Numbered from the stretch's first letter, positions 1-6,584 are shown. The stretch is 8,449 nt of DNA from an uncultured Eubacteriales bacterium (GCA_900542565.1 UQOC01000075.1:1-8449), one strand, 5' to 3'. The notes: a model not told the origin generated them from the sequence alone. A program made the numbers and translations.

Positions 1-212
1 TATGTCCCCATACTCCATCCCCATGCCTATGTCCCCATACCCCGGTCTCCATGCCCGCTCCCTAAACCTGCCACCCAAGCCTGATGCCCATACCCCGATC
101 CCCATGCCTATGTCCCCATACTCCATCCCCATGCCTATGTCCCCATACCCCGGTCTCCATGCCGCTCCCTAAACCTGCCACCCAAGCCTGATGCCCATAT
201 CCCGGTCCCCAT
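1..212. repeat. 108-bp tandem repeat with nested ~27-bp subunits
   Basis: Positions 1-108 recur at 109 to about 212 with few changes, including one missing C in the GCCCGCTCCC run of the second copy. The array starts mid-unit at the window edge, so it probably extends further left. Each unit contains several related 27-28-base blocks built from TATGTCCCCATAC and CCCCATGCC. The + strand is C-rich. The minus strand carries GGGG/GGG runs with short loops (about 86-104), so a G-quadruplex is possible. 108 is a multiple of three, but the one-base deletion breaks any minus-strand frame, so I do not call a gene. No promoter or ribosome binding site was seen inside it. Confidence 0.9.
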
Positions 213-230
213 CTGCCCAGATACGCACGC

Positions 231-272
231 CAGATAGACACCTTCATCAGCCAGATAGACACCTTCATCAGC
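231..272. repeat. Two exact copies of a 21-bp tandem repeat
   Basis: Positions 231-251 and 252-272 are identical 21-base units beginning CAGATAGACACC and ending TTCATCAGC. The block directly follows the 108-bp array and lies just upstream of the nitroreductase promoter. 21 bases are seven codons, but no frame through it has a convincing start site, so it is best read as non-coding repeat DNA. Confidence 0.9.
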
Positions 273-282
273 CGGATACATG

Positions 283-311
283 TTGAAACCCTGCCTCAAA
301 AATGATAAAAT
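283..311 (+). promoter_or_regulatory. Sigma-A-type promoter of the nitroreductase gene
   Basis: TTGAAA (283-288) and TAAAAT (306-311) are separated by 17 bases, and a TGA just before the -10 box gives an extended -10. The expected start near 318 leaves a leader of about 27 bases before the ATG at 345. A short inverted repeat TCATC-N7-GATGA (313-329) overlaps the expected start and could be an operator, but is too small to be sure of. Confidence 0.7.
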
Positions 312-344
312 ATCATCATAACACGATGAAGGGAGTAACCGAAA

Positions 345-890
345 ATGGATCTTATCACCGGCATAAAGGAAAGAAGAAGTATAAGAAAGTTTAAAGATAA
401 AAAAGTACCGAGGGAAATCCTCGAAGAGATAGTAAATATCGCAGCCTATGCTCCGTCATGGAAGAACACACAGATAGCAAGATATATAATAGTAGACGAT
501 GAGGAGACTTTAAAGAAACTGGCCACCGAAAAATGTGCCTACGGATTTACCGGCAATGTAACGGTCATGGAACAGGCGCCGGCCTTGCTCCTGCTCACAT
601 ATGTAGAGGGAAGATCCGGATTTGACAGGGACGGAAGCTTTTCCACCAAAAAAGAGGATGGCTGGCAGATGTTTGATGCAGGCATTGCAGCCCAGACATT
701 TTGTCTTGCTGCCTGCGAAAAGGGACTGGGTACAGTCATACTGGGATATTTTGATGAAGATGAGATCAAAAAAGTGGTTGAGATCCCGCAGGGACAGTCA
801 CTTGCAGCCCTCATACCGATAGGATATCCCGATATAGTTCCGGTTGCGCCGCCCAGGAAAGATGCTTCCAAACTGCTCACTTTTATTTAG
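345..890 (+). CDS. Nitroreductase family protein (FMN-dependent oxidoreductase)
   Basis: A 181-residue protein of the nitroreductase superfamily. Members are usually homodimers that bind FMN and use NAD(P)H to reduce nitro compounds, quinones or other substrates in the cytoplasm. The N-terminus has the family motif RRSIRKF (residues 10-16), whose arginines and serine normally contact the FMN phosphate, followed by YAPSWKNTQ (35-43). The segment WQMFDAGIAAQTFCLAA (107-123) is the central dimer helix, and GLGTVILG (127-134) with the C-terminal IPIGYP is also typical. The length fits the compact clostridial subgroup. The start is supported by GGGAG at 331-335. It stands alone, with its own promoter upstream and a hairpin downstream. 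The physiological substrate cannot be told from sequence. Confidence 0.93.
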   Translation: MDLITGIKERRSIRKFKDKKVPREILEEIVNIAAYAPSWKNTQIARYIIVDDEETLKKLATEKCAYGFTGNVTVMEQAPALLLLTYVEGRSGFDRDGSFSTKKEDGWQMFDAGIAAQTFCLAACEKGLGTVILGYFDEDEIKKVVEIPQGQSLAALIPIGYPDIVPVAPPRKDASKLLTFI

Positions 891-927
891 AACTTCTGAA
901 AGTTTTATGAATATTAGTATTAAAAGG

Positions 928-956
928 TTGCCATACGAAACAATATAGGTTATAAT
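928..956 (+). promoter_or_regulatory. Strong promoter for the LCP-thioesterase unit
   Basis: TTGCCA (928-933) and a perfect TATAAT (951-956) are separated by 17 bases. The expected start is near 963, only a few bases before the hairpin at 966-990. The LCP transcript would therefore begin with that hairpin, followed by about 60 bases of leader. Confidence 0.75.
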
Positions 957-965
957 CTAAAAGAT

Positions 966-990
966 AAAAAGCCTTAGCAAAAGGCTTTTT
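966..990 (+). terminator. Intrinsic terminator hairpin after the nitroreductase gene
   Basis: A perfect 10-bp inverted repeat, AAAAAGCCTT / AAGGCTTTTT, with a five-base loop (976-980). The A-tract on one side and T-tract on the other allow termination in both directions. It lies 75 bases after the nitroreductase stop codon. Because the LCP promoter starts transcription almost at its left edge, it may also act as a 5' stem-loop of that mRNA. Confidence 0.75.
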
Positions 991-1052
991 ATTATGGACG
1001 GAATAAGATTCGCAGAACTTGTTACAGATAAACTGTGAAAGGATTTACAGAT

Positions 1053-2522
1053 ATGCGCAGCGACAGATACAAGAAGGAAAAAGAAAAGCAGACAGCCAAA
1101 AAGAACAAAGGATTCAGAGTACTTTCGATAATCTACTCTATCCTCGTCATATGCTTTATAGCGTCATTACTTTGGCTAAATGTGCTGCCGGCAGAATACC
1201 TGTACCCGCTTATAGGGGTGATCGTAGTGATATCGCTGTTCATCGTGCCGGTCATGTACAGCAAGAATGGCAAAAAGAACAGAAAAAAGATAGCCGCTTT
1301 CTTTGCCGTGCTATTCATGGTGCTTTTCGGGATAGGCACCTATTATATGACCGCCACCATAGGTTTCTTCAATGCCATAACCAGCATCGGAGGCGCCAGC
1401 GAGGATTTCTACCTGGTGGTCAAAGCCGACTCTTCATACGATGAAGCAAGCCAGCTTTCAGGAGAAACGGTGGCTACATACGCCACCGCCGACACGGCGT
1501 ATGCCCAAGCCAAGACTAAGCTGCAAGATGAAGTAAATGTGGAATACAGCTATATCGAAAGCATACCGGATCTGCTGGACGGGCTGCTAGATGAGGACTA
1601 TCCGGCCATATTCATCAGCGCCGCAACATATGATACCATGAAAGAAAGCGATTCCCAGCTGGAGACAGAGACTAAGATAATACACACTATTTCTGTGAAG
1701 GTACAGAGCAGCAGGACAACAAAACATGTGGATGTAACTGATGAATCGTTCAATATACTGGTAAGCGGACTGGATACAACAGGTGACATAAGCACCGTAT
1801 CCAGAAGCGATGTAAACATGGTAGTGACGATCAATCCTGTGACCAAGCAGATACTTCTTACATCAATACCGAGAGACTATTATGTAGATCTGCCGTCCAA
1901 AGGCGCCAAGGACAAGCTGACCCATTCGGGCCTTTACGGCATAGATGAAACTGTCGGGGCGGTAGAACAAGCTCTGGGGATAGAGATCAACTACTATGTA
2001 AAGGTCAACTATTCCACAGTGGTCAAGCTGGTAGACGCCATGGGCGGGATAGATATATATTCACCTTATACATTCACTACCCATGGAATGACGGATCACT
2101 ACACTTTCTACGAAGGTGAAAATCACCTGGATGGTTCCATGGCACTGGCATACAGCAGAGAAAGGCAATCCTTCTCTGCAGGGGATATGCAGCGTAACGA
2201 AAACCAGCAACTCATCCTCAAGGCGATCATGGATAAAGCGCTTCAGAGTTCTACCATACTGTCAGACTACACTTCCATACTCAGCGCCATAGAAGATAAT
2301 CTGGAAACAGATATGGGCAGCAGAGATATAAGAGCTCTCATCAGGATGCAGCTGGGGGATATGGCTTCATGGGATATACAGACACAGGCTCTTAAAGGAG
2401 AACCTGATTTTCAGATTTGTTATGCCCTCGGGACAGGTGCGTCCGTAGTAATGCCGGATGCTGCTCTGATAGCCGAAGCGGCAGACAAGATAATGCAGAT
2501 CAGCGGAGAAACGACGCAATGA
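1053..2522 (+). CDS. LytR-CpsA-Psr (LCP) family cell-wall polymer transferase
   Basis: A 489-residue membrane protein. LCP enzymes move undecaprenyl-phosphate-linked polymers (teichoic acids, capsule or other glycans) onto peptidoglycan at the outer face of the membrane. A basic N-terminus is followed by three predicted membrane helices (about 21-43, 46-69 and 77-98). An extracytoplasmic accessory region (about 105-225) comes next, then the LCP domain from residue 233. Catalytic-domain signatures are SRSD (250-253), SIPRD with R274 and D275, NYSTVVKLVDAMGGIDI, AYSRERQ with R369 and R371, and GDMQRNENQQ with D378 and R381; these match the arginines and aspartates that bind the pyrophosphate and metal. 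Three helices plus accessory domain resembles streptococcal CpsA. I prefer ATG at 1053 over in-frame GTG at 1035 because AAAGGA (1038-1043) sits nine bases before it. The polymer substrate is unknown. Confidence 0.93.
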   Translation: MRSDRYKKEKEKQTAKKNKGFRVLSIIYSILVICFIASLLWLNVLPAEYLYPLIGVIVVISLFIVPVMYSKNGKKNRKKIAAFFAVLFMVLFGIGTYYMTATIGFFNAITSIGGASEDFYLVVKADSSYDEASQLSGETVATYATADTAYAQAKTKLQDEVNVEYSYIESIPDLLDGLLDEDYPAIFISAATYDTMKESDSQLETETKIIHTISVKVQSSRTTKHVDVTDESFNILVSGLDTTGDISTVSRSDVNMVVTINPVTKQILLTSIPRDYYVDLPSKGAKDKLTHSGLYGIDETVGAVEQALGIEINYYVKVNYSTVVKLVDAMGGIDIYSPYTFTTHGMTDHYTFYEGENHLDGSMALAYSRERQSFSAGDMQRNENQQLILKAIMDKALQSSTILSDYTSILSAIEDNLETDMGSRDIRALIRMQLGDMASWDIQTQALKGEPDFQICYALGTGASVVMPDAALIAEAADKIMQISGETTQ

Positions 2523-3052
2523 AGATAACGAGAAAGAAAAGCAAAGTAATAGCAAAGCAGCTCCCCACTACAAGCGGCATCATATGCGGAACGGAAAATC
2601 CCGTATCCCTCCATTGCCGGTTTTATGAGCTGGAGAGCGGTGAAGTGGCGACCATGTTCACTCCCGAAGAGATCCACGAGGGACACCGCGGTATAATGCA
2701 CGGCGGGATTTCCGGAGCAGTCCTTGACGAACTTATGGGGCGGGCGACTCTGCACAGCGATATTTATAAAGACAAAGACTGGGTAACAAGCTCGGTAACT
2801 GCGGAAATGACCGTAAAATATAAAAAGCCCATATTGGTAGGGCAGAAAATGTATGGTTTCGGCAGGATAGACAGAGCTGAAGGCCGCTGCTTCTATAATT
2901 CGGCAGAGATACTGGACGAGAACGGAGAAGTCATGTCTACGGCGACAGGAGTCTATGTCCAGGTGGAACTGCCAAGAGATAAAGACCCCGAATACAGACA
3001 GACCAGCAAAGACAGAGAAGCACTCAGGCCTGATGATCCAAAAGAATTGTAA
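2519..3052 (+). CDS. PaaI/4HBT-type hotdog-fold thioesterase
   Basis: A 177-residue cytoplasmic protein of the hotdog-fold thioesterase superfamily, whose members hydrolyse acyl-CoA or related thioesters. The signature is HEGHRGIMHGGISGAVLDELMG, given in two parts: HEGHRGIM (residues 53-60) and HGGISGAVLDELMG (61-74). It contains the HGG turn and the D70/E71 pair on the central helix, where catalytic acids lie in this family. The later VKYKKPILVGQ strand is also typical. The ATG overlaps the stop of the LCP gene (ATGA), with GGAGAA at 2505-2510 in the end of that gene, so the two are probably translationally coupled. The open frame extends upstream to 2417, but that part is a shadow of the LCP gene. 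The acyl substrate is not predictable. About 20 charged residues follow the hotdog core. Confidence 0.87.
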   Translation: MKITRKKSKVIAKQLPTTSGIICGTENPVSLHCRFYELESGEVATMFTPEEIHEGHRGIMHGGISGAVLDELMGRATLHSDIYKDKDWVTSSVTAEMTVKYKKPILVGQKMYGFGRIDRAEGRCFYNSAEILDENGEVMSTATGVYVQVELPRDKDPEYRQTSKDREALRPDDPKEL

Positions 3053-3101
3053 AATCTTTAAAAATCGGGTGAAAAGCAGCCAAAAGCCTGTAAAAATCAG
3101 G

Positions 3102-3130
3102 TTGACATTGACAATAGGCTGATTTATAAT
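3102..3130 (+). promoter_or_regulatory. Consensus promoter of the rpmG-secE-nusG-rplKAJL operon
   Basis: TTGACA (3102-3107) and TATAAT (3125-3130) are separated by exactly 17 bases, the full sigma-A consensus. The -35 region is duplicated as TTGACATTGACA, but the second copy (3108-3113) would be only 11 bases from the -10 box. The start is expected near 3137, giving a leader of about 70 bases. No convincing terminator separates it from the thioesterase gene, so some read-through is possible. Confidence 0.9.
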
Positions 3131-3160
3131 ATATAGGCGACTTTATGATCATCGAAAGGT

Positions 3161-3178
3161 AAAGCTTTTAAAAGCTTT
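3161..3178. repeat. 18-bp perfect palindrome in the rpmG leader
   Basis: AAAGCTTTTAAAAGCTTT reads the same on both strands. It lies between the operon promoter and the rpmG ribosome binding site, inside the expected mRNA leader. It could form a weak A/U-rich hairpin or be a protein site. It lacks the GC-rich stem of a terminator. Confidence 0.6.
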
Positions 3179-3207
3179 GAAATTTGAAGTAAAACGGAGG
3201 AATAGAC

Positions 3208-3357
3208 ATGAGAGTTAAAGTGGTTCTGGCTTGCACAGAATGTAAACAGAGAAACTATAATACGATGAAGAACAAAAAGAACGACCCTGATCGTATTGAA
3301 ATGCAGAAATACTGCAGATTCTGCAAGAAACACACTCTTCACAAAGAAACAAAATAG
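3208..3357 (+). CDS. rpmG: 50S ribosomal protein L33
   Basis: A 49-residue basic protein, first gene of the operon, too short for many gene finders. It begins [19 protein letters not shown] and contains two CxxC pairs, C9-C12 and C36-C39, which form the zinc ribbon of the zinc-binding (C+) form of L33. Length and sequence are typical of Firmicutes L33, which binds 23S rRNA near the E site. GGAGG at 3196-3200 lies seven bases before the ATG. The secE ATG follows 14 bases after its stop, an order common in Firmicutes. Zinc-limited bacteria often keep a second, cysteine-free copy; none is seen here. Confidence 0.96.
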   Translation: MRVKVVLACTECKQRNYNTMKNKKNDPDRIEMQKYCRFCKKHTLHKETK

Positions 3358-3371
3358 CGAGGGTGGCACAA

Positions 3372-3575
3372 ATGGCAAAGGACAGCAAAAAAAGAACAGG
3401 TTTCCGCGATTACTTCAAGGGAGTGAGAACGGAAATGAAAAAGGTAGTATGGCCTACAAAGAAAGAGCTTGTATCATATACCAGCGTTGTCATACTGACA
3501 TGCGCAGTGTTCGCTCTTGGGTTCTGGCTCATAGATACAGGCGTTTTAGCCGCTCTTAGGGCAGTTTTAGGATAA
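3372..3575 (+). CDS. secE: Preprotein translocase subunit SecE
   Basis: A 67-residue single-span membrane protein, the small essential subunit of the SecYEG channel that clamps the two halves of SecY. The cytoplasmic amphipathic region contains KGVRTEMKKVVWPTKKEL (residues 16-33) with the W27-P28 pair conserved across SecE. One hydrophobic helix follows (about 37-58) and a short outer tail. This is the short Firmicutes form with one membrane helix, unlike the three-helix enterobacterial form. ATG at 3372 is preferred over in-frame GTG at 3363 because the GTG lies inside the GAGGGTGG ribosome binding site (3359-3366), which is well placed for the ATG. Confidence 0.96.
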   Translation: MAKDSKKRTGFRDYFKGVRTEMKKVVWPTKKELVSYTSVVILTCAVFALGFWLIDTGVLAALRAVLG

Positions 3576-3649
3576 AAAGTCCGTCTGCCTGCAAAAGTTG
3601 AGGAAAAGAGATTTTACTTCAAAATATATGAAAAGAGAAGGTACAGAAA

Positions 3650-4225
3650 ATGTCTGATGTTGAGATCAAAGGCGTATCCCCGCTGGAGGGAGAGGGCCTG
3701 AGAGGCGATGGAAAAGCCAAGTGGTATGTAGTCCACACATATTCAGGCCATGAAAACAAAGTAAAAATGAATATCGAAAAAATGGTCGAGAACCGTGGGA
3801 TGCAGGATCTGATCATCGATATAGTGGTACCGACGGAAGACAGAGTAGAAGTCAAGGACGGTCAGAGAAAGATAAAAACAAAAAAGATCTTTCCCGGCTA
3901 TGTGATAATAAAGATGATCGTAACCAATGAATCCTGGTATCTGGTAAGGAATACCCAGGGAGTTACCGGATTTGTCGGACATGGTTCAGAGCCGATTCCT
4001 CTGACTGACGAGGAAGTCGCCAGGATGGGGATAGAAAAAGTATACATCGACCTGGATGTAGAAGTGGGAGAAACGGTACGCGTCATAAGCGGGCCATTTG
4101 AAAGCTTCATGGGCACAGTTGAGGAGATCAACAAGGAAAAACAGGTGCTCAAGGTAAAAGTTTCCATGTTCGGAAGAGAAACTCCGGTTGAACTTGAGTT
4201 CAGCCAGGTTGACAAGATAAACTAA
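3650..4225 (+). CDS. nusG: Transcription termination/antitermination factor NusG
   Basis: A 191-residue elongation factor that rides on RNA polymerase and, in Firmicutes, also promotes pausing; its KOW domain can contact partners such as ribosomal protein S10 or Rho. The NGN domain runs from about residue 24 ([15 protein letters not shown]) to about 125 and includes [12 protein letters not shown]. The C-terminal KOW domain (about 137-190) shows [19 protein letters not shown]. The first 23 residues, rich in Gly and acidic residues, are an N-terminal extension beyond the core fold. GAGAAGG at 3635-3641 is eight bases before the ATG and there is no later in-frame ATG before the NGN domain, so this start is well supported. 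It follows secE by 74 bases without a visible terminator. Confidence 0.97.
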   Translation: MSDVEIKGVSPLEGEGLRGDGKAKWYVVHTYSGHENKVKMNIEKMVENRGMQDLIIDIVVPTEDRVEVKDGQRKIKTKKIFPGYVIIKMIVTNESWYLVRNTQGVTGFVGHGSEPIPLTDEEVARMGIEKVYIDLDVEVGETVRVISGPFESFMGTVEEINKEKQVLKVKVSMFGRETPVELEFSQVDKIN

Positions 4226-4261
4226 GGGCTGCCCTTAAATATTACGAAAGGAGAGAAGAAA

Positions 4262-4687
4262 ATGGCAAAGAAGGTTGAAGGCTATATCAAACTTCAGATA
4301 CCTGCCGGCAATGCCAACCCTGCTCCACCTGTAGGTCCGGCTCTCGGACAGAAGGGCGTGAACATCATGGATTTCTGTAAGCAGTTCAATGCTAAGACAC
4401 AGGACCAGAAGGGCATGATCATTCCGGTTGTTATCACCGTTTATGCCGACAGATCCTTTACCTTCATCTGCAAGACTCCGCCTGCAGCCGTTCTGCTCAA
4501 AAAAGCGGCAGGTATCGACTCGGCATCCGGCGAACCTAACAAGAAAAAGGTCGCTACGCTGACAAGAGCGCAGGCAGAAGAGATCGCCAAGACAAAGATG
4601 CCTGACCTTAACGCGGCAAGTCTTGAGGCGGCCACAGAGATGATAAAGGGAACTGCCAGAAGTATGGGTATAGTTATTGAAGATTAG
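4262..4687 (+). CDS. rplK: 50S ribosomal protein L11
   Basis: A 141-residue protein of the GTPase-associated centre. It binds 23S rRNA helices 43/44 and takes part in translation-factor GTPase activity and the RelA/stringent response. The N-terminal domain carries [19 protein letters not shown] (residues 20-38), including prolines 22 and 23 known from thiostrepton-resistance work. The C-terminal rRNA-binding domain ends near [11 protein letters not shown]. Length equals the usual 141. AAAGGAG at 4247-4253 is eight bases before the ATG. A 6-bp hairpin TAAGGG-CTG-CCCTTA spans the preceding nusG stop but has no T-run, so it should not terminate transcription. Confidence 0.98.
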   Translation: MAKKVEGYIKLQIPAGNANPAPPVGPALGQKGVNIMDFCKQFNAKTQDQKGMIIPVVITVYADRSFTFICKTPPAAVLLKKAAGIDSASGEPNKKKVATLTRAQAEEIAKTKMPDLNAASLEAATEMIKGTARSMGIVIED

Positions 4688-4729
4688 TGAGTGGGAGACT
4701 GTTGTCGTTAATACCACGAGGAGGTAAAA

Positions 4730-5428
4730 ATGCCTAAGAGAGGTAAAAAGTACAGAGAAGCAGTGCAGAGCTTCGACAAAACTGCACAGCACGGCGTTTC
4801 CGAAGCCATGGAACTGGTAGTGGGAACGGCAAAAGCAAAATTCGATGAGACCATCGAAGTACACATCAAGCTGGGCGTTGACGGAAGACACGCAGACCAG
4901 CAGGTAAGAGGCGCCATCGTACTTCCTAACGGAACAGGTAAGTCCAAGAAAGTACTGGTTTTTGCCAAGGGACCTAAGGCTCAGGAGGCCGAAGCAGCCG
5001 GAGCCGATTATGTAGGAGCCGAAGAAATGGCTCAGAAGATCCAGACAGAGAACTGGTTTGACTTTGATGTAGTAGTAGCTACACCTGATATGATGGGCGT
5101 TGTAGGACGGCTTGGTAAGCTCCTGGGACCTAAGGGACTCATGCCGAACCCTAAATCAGGAACAGTTACCATGGATGTCCAGAAGGCTCTCGAAGAGATC
5201 AAAGCCGGTAAAGTTGAGTACAGACTTGACAAGACCAACATCATCCACACGCCGATAGGCAAAGCTTCTTTCGGTGCAGAAAAGCTGGAAGCAAACTTCA
5301 GAGCTCTCATGGAAGCGGTGATCAAGGCAAAACCTGCCGCTGCCAAGGGACAGTACCTCAGAAGCGTTACCGTATCAGCCACCATGGGCCCTGGGATCAA
5401 AGTAAATCCTGCAACCATCCAGTCCTGA
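4730..5428 (+). CDS. rplA: 50S ribosomal protein L1
   Basis: A 232-residue two-domain protein that forms the mobile L1 arm by the E site and binds 23S rRNA helices 76-78. The family signature [19 protein letters not shown] occupies residues 126-144. The chain starts [10 protein letters not shown] and ends in a basic to hydrophobic tail ([14 protein letters not shown]), as in other bacterial L1 proteins. AGGAGG (4719-4724) lies five bases before the ATG. L1 represses its own operon in several bacteria by binding a leader that mimics its rRNA site; I see no clear copy of such a site in the rplK-rplA region. Confidence 0.98.
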   Translation: MPKRGKKYREAVQSFDKTAQHGVSEAMELVVGTAKAKFDETIEVHIKLGVDGRHADQQVRGAIVLPNGTGKSKKVLVFAKGPKAQEAEAAGADYVGAEEMAQKIQTENWFDFDVVVATPDMMGVVGRLGKLLGPKGLMPNPKSGTVTMDVQKALEEIKAGKVEYRLDKTNIIHTPIGKASFGAEKLEANFRALMEAVIKAKPAAAKGQYLRSVTVSATMGPGIKVNPATIQS

Positions 5429-5465
5429 TATGGACAGCGGCCGTAAGACCGCCACAAGAAAATAC

Positions 5466-5566
5466 GAAATCAAAACCGTAGACAGCGGGTGCGAAAGCTT
5501 AATTTCCCGCCGAGGTACAATATAAAAATATTGGCCTTGCCCGTCTGCGCGGACAGGGCTTTTTTT
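5466..5566 (+). ncRNA. Ribosomal protein L10 leader (rplJL attenuator)
   Basis: The rplA-rplJ gap carries the recognisable L10 leader core ACCGTAGACAGCGGGTGC (from 5475) and CCCGCCGAGGT (5506-5516). ACC (5475-5477) pairs with GGT (5514-5516) and GCGGG (5485-5489) with CCCGC (5506-5510). These flank an asymmetric internal loop, GTAGACA opposite CGA, which fits the kink-turn bound by L10. A small GC-GAAA-GC hairpin (5491-5498) sits inside. An intrinsic terminator follows at 5534-5566. By family knowledge, excess L10-(L12)n complex binds the leader and favours termination ahead of rplJL. Exact ends are approximate. Confidence 0.88.
5534..5566 (+). terminator. Attenuator terminator within the L10 leader
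   Basis: GCCTTGCCC (5534-5542) pairs with GGACAGGGC (5551-5559), allowing one G-U pair and one C-A mismatch, and seven Ts follow (5560-5566). It lies between rplA and rplJ within one operon, so it should be conditional and governed by the L10-binding leader just upstream. Confidence 0.82.
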
Positions 5567-5581
5567 ATGGAGTACCGATTC

Positions 5582-5601
5582 TGCTTTCCGCCGGGAAAGC
5601 A
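5582..5601 (+). promoter_or_regulatory. Stable hairpin just before the rplJ ribosome binding site
   Basis: TGCTTTCC and GGAAAGCA form a perfect 8-bp stem around the loop GCCG. It starts 15 bases after the attenuator T-run and ends two bases before AAAGGAG (5604-5610). No T-run follows, so it is not a terminator. It may shield or expose the rplJ ribosome binding site or stabilise the read-through mRNA; the role is inferred only. Confidence 0.5.
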
Positions 5602-5621
5602 AGAAAGGAGACAGACGAAAC

Positions 5622-6128
5622 ATGTCATTGGAAGCTCAAAAGGCTAAACAGGCTATAATCGACGAGATCAAAGAAAAATTAGACGGCGCTCAGTCAGCAG
5701 TAGTCATCGACTATATGGGAATTTCCGTAGCAGAAGCTGACGCCATGAGAAAGAAGCTTCGTGAAGCAAATGTAGACTACACAGTTTACAAGAACACTCT
5801 GATGAAGAGAGCCATCGAAGGCACCGAATTTGCCGGCCTTGCTGAAGTCCTGGAAGGACCCAGCGCCATCGCCATCAGCAAAGAGGACGCCACAGCTCCT
5901 GCAAGAGTTCTCAACGAAGTGATCAAAGAATATAAAAAGATGGAATTCAAAGCCGGAGTTGTTGAAGGCAATTTCTTCAACAAGGACGGTATCCAGACAA
6001 TAGCTGATATTCCGTCAAGAGATGTCCTCATCGCCAAGTTCATGGGAAGCATACAGTCACCTGTAAGCAAGGCAGTAAGGACATTCCAGGCCATCGCCGA
6101 CGCCAAGGCAGAAAGCGCCGAAGCGTGA
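5622..6128 (+). CDS. rplJ: 50S ribosomal protein L10
   Basis: A 168-residue protein that forms the base of the ribosomal stalk. It binds 23S rRNA near L11 and carries L7/L12 dimers on its C-terminal helix. The N-terminal globular part (about 1-100) contains AVVIDYMGISVAEADAMRKKLREANVDY (split here as AVVIDYMGISVAEADA and MRKKLREANVDY) and YKNTLMKRAI, all typical. The C-terminal region from about 140 (SPVSKAVRTFQAIADAKAE) is the L12-binding helix. AAAGGAG (5604-5610) is eleven bases before the ATG, slightly long. Expression is expected to be set by the L10 leader upstream. Confidence 0.97.
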   Translation: MSLEAQKAKQAIIDEIKEKLDGAQSAVVIDYMGISVAEADAMRKKLREANVDYTVYKNTLMKRAIEGTEFAGLAEVLEGPSAIAISKEDATAPARVLNEVIKEYKKMEFKAGVVEGNFFNKDGIQTIADIPSRDVLIAKFMGSIQSPVSKAVRTFQAIADAKAESAEA

Positions 6129-6165
6129 TCAACTGAAAAACAAAATTTTATAAAGGAGAATAAAA

Positions 6166-6534
6166 ATGAACAAGGATCAAATTATTGAAGCTATAAAGAA
6201 TATGACCGTTTTAGAGCTGAACGAACTGGTTAAAGCTTGTGAAGAAGAATTCGGCGTATCCGCTGCCGCTCCTGTTGCTGTAGTAGGAGCTGCCGGCGCA
6301 GGCGCTGCCGCTGCCGAAGAGCAGACTGAATTCACTGTAGTCCTGGAAGCTGCCGGAGCTGAAAAGATCAAGGTTATCAAAGCCGTAAGAGAGATCACCG
6401 GACTCGGCCTGAAAGAAGCCAAAGAGCTGGTTGACAACGCTCCTTCCAATGTTAAAGAAGGAATCGAAAAGGCTGAGGCAGACGCCATCAAGGCTCAGCT
6501 GGAAGAAGTTGGCGCTACTGTAAACCTGAAATAG
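6166..6534 (+). CDS. rplL: 50S ribosomal protein L7/L12
   Basis: A 122-residue acidic protein, present in several copies per ribosome, that recruits translation GTPases. The N-terminal dimerisation and L10-binding part covers about 1-30. An Ala/Gly-rich hinge (about 32-52, with [11 protein letters not shown]) leads to the factor-binding C-terminal domain from about 54 ([20 protein letters not shown], then [15 protein letters not shown]). AAAGGAG (6152-6158) lies seven bases before the ATG. It is 37 bases from rplJ and shares its transcript. A strong terminator follows, and rpoB, its usual neighbour, is absent downstream. Confidence 0.98.
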   Translation: MNKDQIIEAIKNMTVLELNELVKACEEEFGVSAAAPVAVVGAAGAGAAAAEEQTEFTVVLEAAGAEKIKVIKAVREITGLGLKEAKELVDNAPSNVKEGIEKAEADAIKAQLEEVGATVNLK

Positions 6535-6558
6535 TTTCACAGAAAGCCAGAAATCACG

Positions 6559-6584
6559 AGGGACAGGTATACTGTCCCTTTTTT
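6559..6584 (+). terminator. Intrinsic terminator ending the rplKAJL operon
   Basis: AGGGACAG (6559-6566) and CTGTCCCT (6572-6579) form a perfect 8-bp stem around GTATA and run into a six-T tract ending at 6584. It begins 25 bases after the rplL stop codon. This is a strong, textbook-shaped terminator, so little transcription should continue into the membrane-protein genes beyond. Confidence 0.93.

Noticed and set aside
62..268. 68-residue open frame on the minus strand across the tandem repeats
   Set aside because: It is a product of repeat periodicity with His/Gly/Trp-rich low complexity, no ribosome binding site, and is broken by the one-base difference between units.
3087..3101. CCTG-N7-CAGG after the thioesterase gene as a terminator
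   Set aside because: A four-base stem without a proper T-run; too weak to call.
4220..4236. Hairpin TAAGGG-CTG-CCCTTA as a terminator after nusG
   Set aside because: Only a 6-bp stem with a three-base loop and no T-run, in the middle of a conserved operon.
4235..4891. 218-residue open frame on the minus strand opposite rplK and rplA
   Set aside because: It lies opposite two certain ribosomal genes and has no ribosome binding site or recognisable motif; a shadow frame.
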